Notes under the pieces: model-generated
The model's input: only the letters and a program-made list of their open reading frames with translations
Told to the model about the DNA's origin: nothing
Databases searched by the model: none
Source: Mya arenaria
Lineage: Eukaryota; Mollusca; Bivalvia; Myida; Myidae
Assembly (NCBI RefSeq): GCF_026914265.1
Contig: NC_069135.1
Coordinates: forward strand, 31,715,256-31,779,255
Length of the DNA: 64,000 nt
Direction: 5' to 3'
Translations under genes and position numbers: made by a program
Part shown: positions 13,138 to 24,351 of the stretch, piece by piece
Numbering within the stretch: the stretch's first letter is position 1
Layout of the letters: each line of letters starts with the position of its first letter

Positions 13138-16100
13138 ATGGAGCAAGCATCATCTGTGGCCTTGCGCCGTCCGTTCGATCCTGCGGCACATGAGTTGGAT
13201 CCTAATTTCCGACTCACAAAATTTGCTGACCTGAAGGGATGAGGGTGTAAAGTCCCTCAGGAAGCACTGCTCAAGCTTCTTGAGGGGCTCCAACAGGACA
13301 GCAATGCCCAGGCTCAGGATCAGGCGCACTTTCAATATGTGGCCCAGATCCCGCGCATGGGTGAGTTGAAATTTTATCTTGAAAAAAATGTATTCGGATA
13401 TGACTGTCGGATATGAGAATGATTGGCCGACATTGCTTTGTTTAACATTATAATGGTGCATTTGTACATGATTTTGTTGTTGAGCGTAGTCATTCATGGA
13501 AAACAATGCTAGGTTGTTTATTTAAGGCAAAGAGAGTTTTAACTTCTTTTAAATTCTCATTGATTAATTTTCTCCTCGACATTCACCGGATTTCAAGATG
13601 GCGTCTGTTATCAGGCCGGGCAGGCGTTGTCACGTGATGTCTGACCTAATGCTATTTTTAGCAATGCACATGGTTCCTGTTAGCATTGTTACAATGTTTT
13701 TAATTGTTCTTTTCAGGGATTGGAATGGATGCTTCGGTTACCCCACTTCGACATGGTGGGCTTTCCTTAGTTCAGACTACAGATTTCTTCTACCCGTTGG
13801 TGGATGATCCTTACATGATGGTAAATAAATACATTGATCCTCAAATGCTCTGAACTTGTTTGTTATTGATTGAGGGTTCCTGACATATTTGTTGATGATG
13901 GTACCTGGCAATAAATTTATTTCTACTCTTGAAGGATAATCAGATTTTTTCTTTTCTAACTCGTGTCGATGGGAACCCAAGGAAAGATGTTTTCATATCT
14001 TTAGTCTTGTCACAGTAGTGTGAGTAGTAATGTTACATGTACAACCATTGTTCATTTCAGGGCAAGATTGCTTGTGCCAATGTGTTGAGTGATCTCTATG
14101 CAATGGGTGTTACTGAATGCGACAACATGTTGATGCTGCTTGCTGTCAGCAACAAGATGACAGATAAGGAGCGAGATGTTGTCGTGCCCATGATGATGAG
14201 GGGATTTAAGGTTTTTGTTTTGAAAAATAAATAAAATGATCATCCAAATACCTGTGTTGAGGACTGTTTTTACATTTCATGGTTGGATTACTTATATCAT
14301 TTAGACATATTTATTGTGTCATGTAATAGCTATATGGTGTGATGGCATCTTTTTGATCTGAAAAAGAAAAATAGTTTTCAAAGAGTTAACAAGTACTTAA
14401 TTGCTGTTGAATTTGATTTACTCAACAGTTTGATAGTAATCCTTTTAACGATAGCTTTAATAAGTTTAGTATTGGAGCACAACAGTTTCTCTCTCTTACA
14501 TCTCTGTTTCCCAGTGTTTTTCTTACTTAAATACTTTGAAGAGTCCAATTCATTATAACAAAAATAAGAGATTTCAACTGTGTTTAGTGGAAAGTCTCCT
14601 TAGTTCAAAACTGCTCTGATTGTTCTTGATGATAGGTCCTCAGGAACCTGAGGTAATTTCAGTGATATGTTTCGTTTGTAGGACCTTGCAGAGGAGGCCG
14701 GTACATCTGTGACCGGAGGTCAGACTGTCCTCAACCCCTGGCTTACTGTGGGTGGTGTAGGCACCACTGTCTGCCAGCCAAATGAGTTCATTATGTAAGT
14801 TTCTATTGCATCAACTCTTAGTTGTTGTTTCACATCACTTTAATCATTTAACAGGCCTTTTTCTAGATGTCCCTCAGGTCGGATATTTTGGTCAATTCTT
14901 AAAAAAAAAAGTCCTTTAATTTGTGCAAAGTTCCTCATTTAGACAAGTGAAAGTTTAGAAATTAAAATTTTGTGACAATTGACAATTAAAAAGAAAGCTA
15001 AGAAGAAGGCCTATTTACACTTCCAATCTCCAGCATTTTTTAAAACTGTAAATTATAAAATTTGTACTGCGTTGTGTATATTTTGAATGCGTTCCTAAGC
15101 TTCATTTATTCCTACGCTTCATTGATTGTTTTACCATAAACATGATAAATTAAGTACCGGTATAAGTGTTTGCAAATAATAGGGTATTTAATTTAGACCA
15201 ATTTTGTTATGGGTTACCTTTATTTCGATATATTCTAGGGTTTTATCTATAAACAATTTTTAGGAGACCTTTTTTGGGTTGCACTCCTCTGCCCAAATGG
15301 CAGTTGAAACCTTAAACAACCTCAATTTAGAACATTTCAAACTTTTTGTCAAGTTATTATATTTAAGTTCGTCGCAACCGGACACAATATCATTTATGTG
15401 GCCTTTTAACAGATTCATTTCCCCCCCAAATGAAATTCTAAGGTATACATGTAATGTTTTTTTGATGTTCGCCATTTGATGGCTGACAATTATAATCTTA
15501 GTAATACAACCGAGAATTCATTAACTGATGAACTAATTGCCCATGATCCCATATGTAACAGGCCAGACAATGCAGTAGTGGGAGATGTGTTGGTCCTCAC
15601 CAAACCCCTCGGTACCCAGGTGGCTGTCAACGCTTACCAGTGGCTCGACCAACCAGAACGCTGGAACCGCATCAAGCTGGTCGTGACAGAGGATGATGTC
15701 CGCAAGGCGTACCAGCGAGCCATGTTTAGTATGGCCAGACTTAACAGAACAGGTGAAAAAAAGGGACTTAATAACAATCAATTAATCACACACAAGTGTT
15801 TTTGTGGAATAACAAACATTTCAATTGCAATTCTACTTTTGAAAAGCTTATCAAGTAAATTGATTTTATTCGGTATAGTTCAATAATGACCCTTTTATTT
15901 TTATTTCTTTTATTTAAATAGTGAACTGTTCATGTCTGAAGTCAGGACAGCAAATAAAAATTATCACCAAATGATTTCAGCCCTTCAGCTGCCAGTTCAT
16001 TAACATCCCTTTGTTACCATCTTGTTATTTCCAGGATTAACAAAGGGCATGGTGTTTTTTTCTTAAAAGTGCACAATTGTTAATTGTCACTGTAAATATT

Positions 16101-17411
16101 GGACATCTGACATGTCATGTTCTTCAAGCTTACCATAGCATCTGTTAGTATTGCGCAGGAGTCAAACGGGCAGCTCGGCACGACACTGTGGTCAAAAGGC
16201 CTAAAAGAAACACTTAATATAGATACTTTACTTTCATAATTGTAGACTTGTGTCCCTTGTTTGACTGAGAGAAAACAACAGACAGGCGTTCTTTGCGCCT
16301 ATTATATACAGTGCTCTAGTCGACTTTCACTACTCATATCCTGTGTTTACAGCTTCTCGTCTGATGCACAAGTTCAACGCCCATGGAGCCACAGATGTGA
16401 CAGGCTTCGGTCTGCTAGGTCACGCCAAGAACCTTGCCTCAACACAGAAGAATGAGGTTTCATTCGTGATCCACAACCTCCCGGTCATCGCTAAGATGGC
16501 AGCCATCAGCAAGGCGTGCGGCAATATGTTTGGTCTACTTCAGGGACAGTCTGCGGAAACATCAGGTATGTGGAGTTGTTTTAAGAATCAACATTTGTGA
16601 AATTTTATGTGCCTACTTTTAGCATAAGCTTAAGATGTTAATAAAGCTTTAAACTAGACTTTAATTTTTTTCCAAAGTCGGCCAACCAGTCAGAATCGTG
16701 CTCTTAATTGACTATATCTAGGGTTGTCATTGACCATTTGGTTTGAGTTAATGGCACTTAAATGGGTTAGAGTAAGATTTTAAATATTAAATGGGAACTC
16801 TGCTATTTTTTAGCTCGGCTATTCGAAGAATAAGGAGAGCTATCCTAGTCACCCGAGCGTCGGTGTAGCCACTTATGTTAAAGTTTGCGTACCACCTCAA
16901 ATATTTTCAAAGTCCATTGACACATGGCTTTGAAACTTTGCACACTTGTTCACCATCATGCCCCCAACCTGTACACAGGAGAAGGTAACTCAATCAAGCC
17001 TTTTGACAGAATTATGCCCCTTTTTTGACTTAGAATTTACATTAAAATCCATTGACATATGACTTTCAATCCATGCATTTTTCAATCCTTACACTGAAAA
17101 GCGGCGGAATAGTCGAGCGCGCTGTCTCTGTGACAGCTCTTGTTAACAGTCCATATACCATGGTAAAGCATTTGTGTTAATATCTGATGTTTGTTTACAA
17201 ATCTGATATCAGTGAATCTTTTTCAGGTGGATTGTTGATAGCCTTACCAAGAGAACAGGCTGCAGCCTTCTGCAAGGACATTGAGAAAACTGAGGGTTAC
17301 CAATCATGGATAATCGGTATTGTGGAAAAGGGAAACCGGACTGCCCGAATAATCGACAAACCACGAGTAATTGAAGTGCCTGCCAAAGATAGAGATGGGG
17401 AGCTCTGGTAG
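13138..17411 (+). CDS. SEPHS2: Selenophosphate synthetase, SPS2 type, with in-frame TGA (selenocysteine)
   Basis: Makes selenophosphate from selenide and ATP, the selenium donor for selenocysteine synthesis. Exons: 13138-13360, 13717-13820, 14061-14210, 14682-14794, 15562-15752, 16353-16565, 17227-17411. All have GT/AG borders and matching phases. The sum is 1179 nt, or 392 residues plus TAG, the length of human SEPHS1. Codon 35 is TGA within [19 protein letters not shown], the active-site loop. In vertebrate SPS2 this residue is Sec; in SPS1 it is Thr. Other conserved stretches are [14 protein letters not shown], the ATP-binding [60 protein letters not shown] and [16 protein letters not shown]. 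Only one SPS is in the window, so the symbol rests on the TGA. Without Sec decoding the product would stop after 34 residues. A reading-through, non-Sec SPS1-like role is the alternative. Confidence 0.92.
13240..13242 (+). other. In-frame TGA, predicted selenocysteine codon 35 of SPS
   Basis: TGA lies in frame 102 nt after the ATG, between GGA and GGG TGT AAA. Conserved SPS sequence continues without a break for 357 residues after it, so it is not a terminator or a pseudogene stop. It is the known Sec position of SPS2. The neighbouring Lys38 (GCK) corresponds to the catalytic lysine. Confidence 0.85.
13594..13604 (+). promoter_or_regulatory. YY1-like site in SPS intron 1
   Basis: CAAGATGGCGT matches the core of the YY1 consensus (AAGATGGCG), which commonly lies just downstream of transcription starts of housekeeping genes. 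A second weak match in the opposite orientation (GCCATATT) lies at about 12990. This is motif evidence only. Confidence 0.35.
16812..17145. repeat. Dispersed repeat in SPS intron 6
   Basis: A 330-bp non-coding block beginning TAGCTCGGCTATTCGAAGAA and ending GCGCTGTCTCTGTGACAG then CTCTTGTT. It has the inner words ccattgacacatggctttga and gacagaattatgcccctttt. The GGCTATTCGA start and the GGAATAGTCGAGC near the end are inverted relatives. The style (repeated ccattgacatatg-like phrases) resembles other blocks in this window at 39880-40141 and 59850-60170. Confidence 0.55.
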
Positions 17412-17414
17412 TCT

Positions 17415-17482
17415 GGTTACCATGAGAACACTTGTTATTTGATTAAATATTACTGTTGGAAAGTCAAGTGCCAGAAATGGAA
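17415..17482 (+). promoter_or_regulatory. Weak SECIS candidate
   Basis: ATGA at 17422, stem CACTTG (17429-17434) with CAAGTG (17465-17470), AAA in the loop at 17445-17447, and GA at 17474-17475. Order and position just after the stop fit a SECIS. However, the ATGA-to-AAA distance (19 nt) is longer than usual and the outer helix is poor. It is the best I found, not a firm call. Confidence 0.18.
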
Positions 17483-18122
17483 ATCCTTTGATAAAATGTT
17501 TTCACATAAGATTTTAATACTAAAGTAACCAGAAGTTGCTTTTAAAGTTTTGTTATTGTTAATGATTTATGTAAAAACTTGTTTACCGTAACTACAGTCA
17601 AGAAAAACTTTCTGTTTTAGAATTAAGTGTTATGCTTTGCAGGCCGCCCCTTAGACATTGTTTTATATCATCTCCATGTCAATGTTTGATGCACAGAATT
17701 TGTATCTAATACCTGGCAACTATTAGCTATGTTCTGTTCAACCTTATGTTGGTATCATAATTCACCAAGACCTACCAGTTTGATTCTTGGGTGCGGATTT
17801 TGAGCAGGTCCAGCGCCCGAGTCTCAAACCGGTGTGTGTCTTACAGTCTTGTTCACAGCCTCTGTTCCTTTCTTTTTGACGTCACTTTCGGCAAAAGTTC
17901 ATTATGTAACTTTGGAAGTAGCTGAGCAAAGTGAAAGAAGTGGAGTGAGTGTTTCAGACTGTCCCCATGTTCATCTGTCTGTATGTCAAAGCTAACTGCT
18001 AGCTTTATGTTCATATTTCATGTCTAAGGGGCATCATTATACAAATTATTTCATTGCATCATTTTTCTTAAGTCATCATACAAATCATTCATTGTTTCAT
18101 AAATCATGTTTACATTAAACTG

Positions 18123-18128
18123 AATAAA
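18123..18128 (+). terminator. Poly(A) signal AATAAA, probable end of SPS transcript
   Basis: AATAAA lies 712 nt after the SPS stop codon, in AT-rich sequence before the tandem repeat begins. No earlier AATAAA was seen in the 3' region. Confidence 0.45.
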
Positions 18129-18457
18129 AAATGAAGATATTTATCTTTTTAATTCTTTCATCATAACATTCACGCGCATTCCTACATGCTGTGTATGTCA
18201 GTTATTGAAATGTCACATCAAGCCCAATACAATGTCAATTTCATTACTAATGTCTTGAAACATACTTTTCTTATCAGTCAGCAAGCGCATTAAATGATAA
18301 ATCAAATTGAAATCGATCAATTTTTGCAATAGTGCCTTGGCGTCATCGAGTTTGGCTTCTTTTATTATCAACTTGAATTACATGATCTTTTTTTGGAAAT
18401 TTTCTAGATGAATTTTTTTTACTCATTACCAGTATTTTTCATATTTCGTAATGACCA

Positions 18458-20299
18458 GGTACTGGTATGCCATACAGTTATACGAGGGCTGGTTCCTCAT
18501 ACAGTTACACGAGTACTGGTTTGCCCATACAGTTTTACGAGGGCTGGTTCCTCATAGTTAAACGAGTACTGGTTTGCCATACAGTTATACGAGGGCTGGT
18601 TCCTCATACAGTTACACGAGTACTGGTTTGCCATACAGTTATACAAGCCCTGGTTTGCCATACAGTTACACGAGTACTGGTTTGCCATACAGAAATACGA
18701 GGGCTGTTTCCTCATACGGTTACATGAGTACTGGTTTGCCAAACAGCTGCACGAGTACTAGTTTGCCATTCAGTTACACGAGTACTGGTTTGCCATACAG
18801 TTACACGAGTACTGGTTTGCCATACAGTTACACGAGTACTGGTTTTCCATATAGTTGTAAGAGTACTGGTTTGCCATACAGTTACACGAGTACTGGTTTG
18901 CCAAACAGTTACACGAGTTATGGTTTGTCATACAGATGTAAGAGTACTTCGAGGGGTGAAAGCGAAAAGGTTCTAAGTGACATTAAATAAAGAAGCAGAT
19001 AGAACCTTTTCGCTCTTACCCCTCGACTTGTTTGCCATACAGTTGTAAGAGTACTGGTTTGCCGTACAGTTACACGAGTACTGGGTTGTCATACAGTTAT
19101 ACGAGTACTTGTTTGCCATACAGTTATACGAGCACTGGGTTGCCATACAGTTATACGAGTACTGGTTTGCAGTAAAGTTGTAAGAGTACTGGTTTGCCAT
19201 ACAGTTACACGAGCACTGGTTTCCCATGTAGCTACACGAGTACTGGTTTACCATACAGTTACACGAGTTCTGGTTTGCCATACAGATGTAAGAGTGCTTG
19301 TTTGCCATACAGTTACACGAGTACTGGTTTGCCATACAGTTACACGAGTTCTAGGTTGCCATACAGATGTAAGAGTACTTGTTTGCCATACAGTAATACA
19401 AGGGGTGGTTCCTCATACAGTAACACGAGTACTGGTTTGTCATACAGATATACAAGTACTGGGCTGCCATACAGTTATAAAAGTACTGGTTTGCCATACA
19501 GTTATACGAGTTCTGGGTTGCCATACAGATGTAAGAGTACTTGTTTGCCATACATTAATACAAGGGGTGGTTCCTCGTGCAGTTACACGAGTACTGGTTT
19601 GCCAAACAGTTATACAAGTACTGGGTTGCCATACAGTTATACAAGTACTGGTTTGCCATACAGTTATACGAGTTCTGGGTTGCCATACAGTGATGCGAGT
19701 TCTGGGTTGCCATACACTTATACAAGGACTGGTTTGCCATACAGTAATACGAGCACTGGTTTGCCGTACAGTTATACAAGAACTGGTTTGCCGTACAGTT
19801 ATACGAGTTCTGGTTTGCCTTACAATTAGACGAGTTCTGGTTTGCCGTACAGTTATACAAGTTCTGGTTTGCCGTACAGTTATACGAGTTCTGGGTTGCC
19901 ATACAGATGTAAGAGTACTTGTTTGCCATACAGTAATACAAGGGATGGTTCCTCATGAAGTAACACGAGTACTGGTTTGCCATACAGTTACACAAGTACT
20001 GGGCTGCCATACAGTTATACAAGCATCGGTTTGCCATACAGTTATACGAGCTCTGGGTTGCCATACAGATGTAAGAGTACTTGTTTGCCATACATTAATA
20101 CAAGGGGTGGTTCCTCATGCAGTTACACGAGTACTGGTTTGCCATACAGTTAAACGAGCACTGGTTTCCCATATAGCTACACGAGTACTGGTTTACCATA
20201 CAGTTCAACAACGAGTAAGAGTTTGCCAAAAAGAGATATACAATGAGTACTAGTGAGTCATACAATTATACACCGAGTACTAGCTTGCCATAAAGTTAT
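18458..20299 (+). repeat. Minisatellite, 27-bp unit, roughly 65 copies
   Basis: Unit close to CCATACAGTTACACGAGTAC plus TGGTTTG. Variants have gggctggttcctca or agatgtaagagtacttg. The unit length is a multiple of three and has no stop in several frames. This creates open frames up to 319 codons on the plus strand (19294-20253) and 178 on the minus strand (19555-20091), reading as 9-residue repeats such as PYSYTSTGL or CNCMANQYS. I regard these as by-products: no start context, splice signal or non-repeat coding end is seen. A block of six units (162 bp) recurs as a higher-order repeat: the variant atacagatgtaagagtactt starts at 19361, 19523, 19901 and 20063, spacings 162, 378 and 162. The array is interrupted by an unrelated inverted repeat at 18949-19026. 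Confidence 0.95.
18949..19026. repeat. Inverted repeat interrupting the 27-bp minisatellite
   Basis: The 26-bp arm at 18949-18974 (TCGAGGGGTGAAAGCGAAAA then GGTTCT) and the arm at 19001-19026 (AGAACCTTTTCGCTCTTACC then CCTCGA) are complementary at 24 of 26 positions, with a 26-bp AT-rich spacer. The sequence is unrelated to the repeat unit. A small inserted hairpin element is the simplest explanation. Confidence 0.75.
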
Positions 20300-20392
20300 C
20301 CTCACTACCAAATCATTATTGTATGTGTAATATACATAAAATTTTAATATGCATTATCATTTTTGTTCCCAGCGTGCAACAAAGGGAACCAA

Positions 20393-22012
20393 TCTTCCAG
20401 ATCTCAACCCGCCCTTCCAGATCTCAACCCGCACTTCCAGATCTCCCCCCGCACTTCCAGATCTCAACCCACACTTCCAGATCTCAACCCGCACTTCCAG
20501 AACCCGCGCTTCCAGATCTCAACCCGCACTTCCAGATATCAACCCGCACTTCCGGATCTCAACACACACTTCAAGATATCAATCCGCACTTCCATATGTC
20601 AACCCGCACTTCCAGATTTCAACCAAAACTTCAAGATCTCAACCCACACTTCCAAACCTCAACCCGCACTTCCAGATCTCAACCCACACTTCCAGATCTC
20701 AACCCACACTTCCAGATCCCAATACACACTTCTAGATCTCAACCCACACTTCCAGATCTCAACCCACACTTCCAGATCTCAACCCACACTTCCAGATTTT
20801 GACCCGCACTTCCAGATCTCAACAGACACTTCAAGATATCAATCCGCACCTCCCGATCTCAACCCGCCCTTCCATATTTCAACCCGCACTTCCAGATCTC
20901 AACCCGCACTTCCAGATTTCAATCAAAACTTCAAGATCTCAACCCACACTTCCAGATCTCAACCCGCACTTCCAGATTTCAACCCACATTTCCAGATCTC
21001 AACCCACACTTCCAGATATCAACCCATACTTTCAGATCTCAACCAACACCTCCAGATCTCAACCAACACTTCCAGATCTCAACCAACACTTCCAGATCTC
21101 AACCAACACTTCCAGATCTCAACCAACACTTCCAGATCTCAACCAACACCTCCAGATCTCAACCAACACTTCCAGATCTCAACCAACACTTCCAGATCTC
21201 AACCAACACCTCCAGATCTCAACCCGAACTTCCAGATCTCAACCCAACCTTCCAAACCTCAACCCGAACTTCCAGATCTCAACACACACCTCCAGATCTC
21301 AACCCGAACTTCCAGATCTCAACCAACACCTCCAGATCTCAACCCGAACTTCCAGATCTCAACACACACCTTCAGGTCTCAACCCGAACTTCCAGATCTC
21401 AACCAGCACTTCCAGATCTCAACCCGAACTTCCAGATCTCAACCCGAACTTCCAGATCTCAACCAACACCTCCAGATCTCAATCCGAACTTCCAGATCTC
21501 AACCAACACCTCCAGATCTCAACCCGAACTTCCAGATCTCAACCAACACCTCCAGATCTCAATCCGAACTTCCAGATCTCAACCCACACTTCTAAACCTC
21601 AACCCGAACTTCCAGATCTCAACACACACCTCCAGATCTCAACCCGAACTTCCAGATCTCAACCAACACCTCCAGATCTCAACCCGAACTTCCAGATCTC
21701 AACACACACCTCCAGATCTCAACCCGAACTTCCAGATCTCAACCAACACCTCCAGATCTCAACCCGAACTTCCAGATCTCAACCAACACATCCAGATCTC
21801 AACCCACACTTCCAGATCTCAACAGATACTTCCAGATCTCAACCCAAACTTCCAAATTTCAACCCTCACTTCCAGCTTTCAATCCACATTACCAGATTTC
21901 AACCCACACTTCCAGATTTAAACCCACACGACCATAGCTCGACGCAAACTTTCAGAACTTCCCCCGCGCATGCACATCTCAATCCACACTTCAACAGATC
22001 AACCCACACTTG
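20393..22012 (+). repeat. Minisatellite, 20-bp unit, roughly 80 copies
   Basis: Unit CTTCCAGATCTCAACCCRCA, so AGATCT (BglII) occurs in most units. From about 21180 to 21790 two versions alternate (AACCAACACCTCCAGATCTC and AACCCGAACTTCCAGATCTC), giving a 40-bp dimer. Because the unit has no stop in any frame, open frames of 404-410 codons appear (20363-21595, 20799-22013). These are Pro/Ser/Asn-rich repeats and not believable genes. Confidence 0.95.
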
Positions 22013-22710
22013 ACCTCCTAGTTAAAATGTCTGGCACAAACGCTTTCTCGCAGAAATTATGTGCAAATATTGTCTCCCTACTCCATTCTTTGGAATCAAG
22101 TATGAACATCTCAACATGATTATAGTCAACATACAAAGTCTACAGAGGGCAGGCAAAGCACGATCACCTAGCTGTTCTTGGTCTTGTTAATAATAGTCCT
22201 GGGCTCGATTCAAATGACCACTTTCATTCAATTAACAGAATGTCTTTACTCGCAGATGTCTGCTATTGTTATTTCTTTTCTAGATATGGGCATTTCACCT
22301 GTAGGAACCCAAACGTCCTTGTGATTGGTCATTCACTTTATAATCCACGCTTTTCCCATAAACTTATATTCATTGCAGAGTACAAGTTCTCTTTTTATAT
22401 CATTGCTAAGCATATACCAATTATATGCGCCGATTGCCCTTTCCTTGTCTACATGTCCATATTTCTTGGCGACAGTACAAATATCGGAAGGAATATAGAA
22501 TCTGCTTCCGTATGGCTTGGCGAACTGAGTCCACCATCTGTCTGTTTGCACGGCATGGTTCTGTAGGTATTGAACCAGGTGTTAATCATGCAACTAGAGG
22601 CTGAAAGCGTGCGGCATACCCTAGTTATTCAGAAGAGAATTTCAGGGCATCTGGCGCCTTCTGAATCTCTTTGTATGTGATCATTTCTATATGAATCAAA
22701 TACCGTTTAC
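22013..22710. other. Unique sequence between minisatellite and MITE
   Basis: Mixed composition, no recognisable gene. The open frame at 22240-22566 (108 codons) has no familiar domain and no splice context that I trust. Confidence 0.4.
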
Positions 22711-22713
22711 TTA

Positions 22714-23007
22714 TGCACCAGTCAACTGTAACCACGCCCCCAAGGTCCGGGGGTATACCGGGGACACCCGGAGACATGGGCCGTGTTCAGACTTTCCAGG
22801 TGGCCCCGCAGGGCCGGGTGTAGGCGGTGTTTTTTCTTCGCGCCAAAAGTAGCGGGAAGTGGGTCCCTGGGGTGCGCGGGTATTTGGCGGGGATTTTACC
22901 AGCAGCTTGTCCCTGCAGGGCGGGTATTTTACCCGGGCTTAACTGGACCGGAAGTCAAGGTCCACGCAATTTGGACCTGGGGGCTGTGGTTACAACCGAC
23001 TGGTGCA
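22714..23007. mobile_element. GC-rich MITE, 294 bp, flanked by TTA
   Basis: Left end TGCACCAGTCAACTGTAACC then ACGCCCCCAAGGTCC. The right end read inverted is TGCACCAGTCGGTTGTAACC then ACAGCCCCCAGGTCC. TTA occurs directly outside both ends (22711-22713 and 23008-23010), a 3-bp target duplication as in PIF/Harbinger elements. The inside is very GC-rich (for example GGTCCGGGGGTATACCGGGG) compared with its surroundings. Open frames across it are chance. Confidence 0.8.
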
Positions 23008-23010
23008 TTA

Positions 23011-23635
23011 TTTACAGTTTCCAGCACACTGACCCCCTCTCATATGTCATTTTTATGGTTTTGGATTTGATATTATTTAAGTCTCTATTAGTATTCATAT
23101 ATATTCCCTTCATATTTCAACAATATCAAATACCGGTAGTTATATTTACGACCAGTTTGGGGGTTGTCCAGGTGTGATTGTTATTTTTTATATTGCACTT
23201 TTTCTTAATCCCCTCTATCTCTAAATTCAAATTTCATTTCAATCCCTTGAGACCTTTTCAAGATATGGCCCGGCAAAGCACCCATTTAAAAAAATCAGGT
23301 TAAGGAGAGATAACTTAGACATCAGACGCGTAGCTGACTGTACGCAAATACGCAGTTGCTTCGTGAATTTTTTACAGGTCGAAGTTTTTGTCATACCAAA
23401 TTCCCCGAATTTGAAATAAAAAGTCGAGGGGGGTGGGGGTGGCAGGGGGTGAAAGGGTTAATATGTTGTCCGTCATCGATCTGCGTAATGCCAAAATGGG
23501 CCCAGCTACACGCACGGACATGTATATGCAGGGCGCAGAATTATGGTTCTTGTGTACTGCACGTTCTCTCATTACTATCTATTCATATTTCAAGTTTCAT
23601 TTGAATCCCTTTCATAATGTTTTTCAATATATATA
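23011..23635. other. Intergenic stretch with dispersed repeat fragments
   Basis: Contains phrases shared with other interspersed repeats (aatttcatttcaatccctt then ttcaagatatggcccg at about 23228-23273; tttcaagtttcatttgaatc at about 23590). No gene. Confidence 0.4.
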
Positions 23636-23639
23636 ACAA

Positions 23640-23669
23640 CAACAACAACTACTACTACTACTACTACTT
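23640..23669 (+). repeat. AAC/ACT microsatellite
   Basis: Short runs of aac and then act trinucleotides. Confidence 0.9.
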
Positions 23670-23772
23670 ATGGATTATTGTAAACGTTTTTGTTCAAAGA
23701 ACATGGCATAATATTAAATGAGGGCTTGCTAGTGACTTATTTAAAGCAAATTGAATGATGAATTAAAAGTTT

Positions 23773-24052
<280 letters not shown>

Positions 24053-24351
24053 TATGGCCTCAGAGGTATTTCATTTGGAATACTGTTCGAAGATACTGTT
24101 TTGACTGGTTGGTTCTATTCTGGGAGTCGGATGTATTATTGGTCCCTGGTTTTATTGTATAAAGACAATTCATAATTTAATCTTTAATGTCAAGCGTTGT
24201 TTAAACTTTTAATGCACAGTATTTCAGATCAATTCAAAATGCGTGATAAAAGTTTCAGTTGAAGACATGATTCAATGACTTAATACAAGCACACCTGAAA
24301 CCGGCGACATTTTGTTACATTTGTTATTCTATGCGCATGCGCACCGGAAGG

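Larger units (their letters stand above)
17412..18150 (+). other. Probable SPS 3' untranslated region
   Basis: No open gene is present between the SPS stop and the minisatellite. The stretch ends with an AATAAA at 18123. If the TGA encodes Sec, a SECIS hairpin must lie here. Only two ATGA core words precede the poly(A) signal (17422 and about 17571), and neither has an ideal hairpin by eye. Confidence 0.5.

Noticed and set aside
13240-13242. TGA as a real stop, making SPS a pseudogene
   Set aside because: All exons are intact, phases match and conservation continues to the natural C-terminus; the position is the known Sec site.
15476-15561. Longer SPS exon 5 starting at the ATG at 15476
   Set aside because: The conserved protein joins at 15562 after a good acceptor (ATGTAACAG); the upstream part is intron read through.
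18467-20253. Long open frames (138-319 codons) as repeat-protein genes
   Set aside because: They are produced by a 27-bp tandem unit without stops, are open on both strands and in more than one frame, and have no non-repeat ends or splice context.
20323-22013. Open frames of 404-410 codons as Pro/Ser-rich proteins
   Set aside because: A 20-bp unit without stops keeps all plus frames open. No conserved ends.
22240-22566. 108-codon frame as a gene
   Set aside because: No known motif, no splice signals, base composition like the surrounding non-coding DNA.
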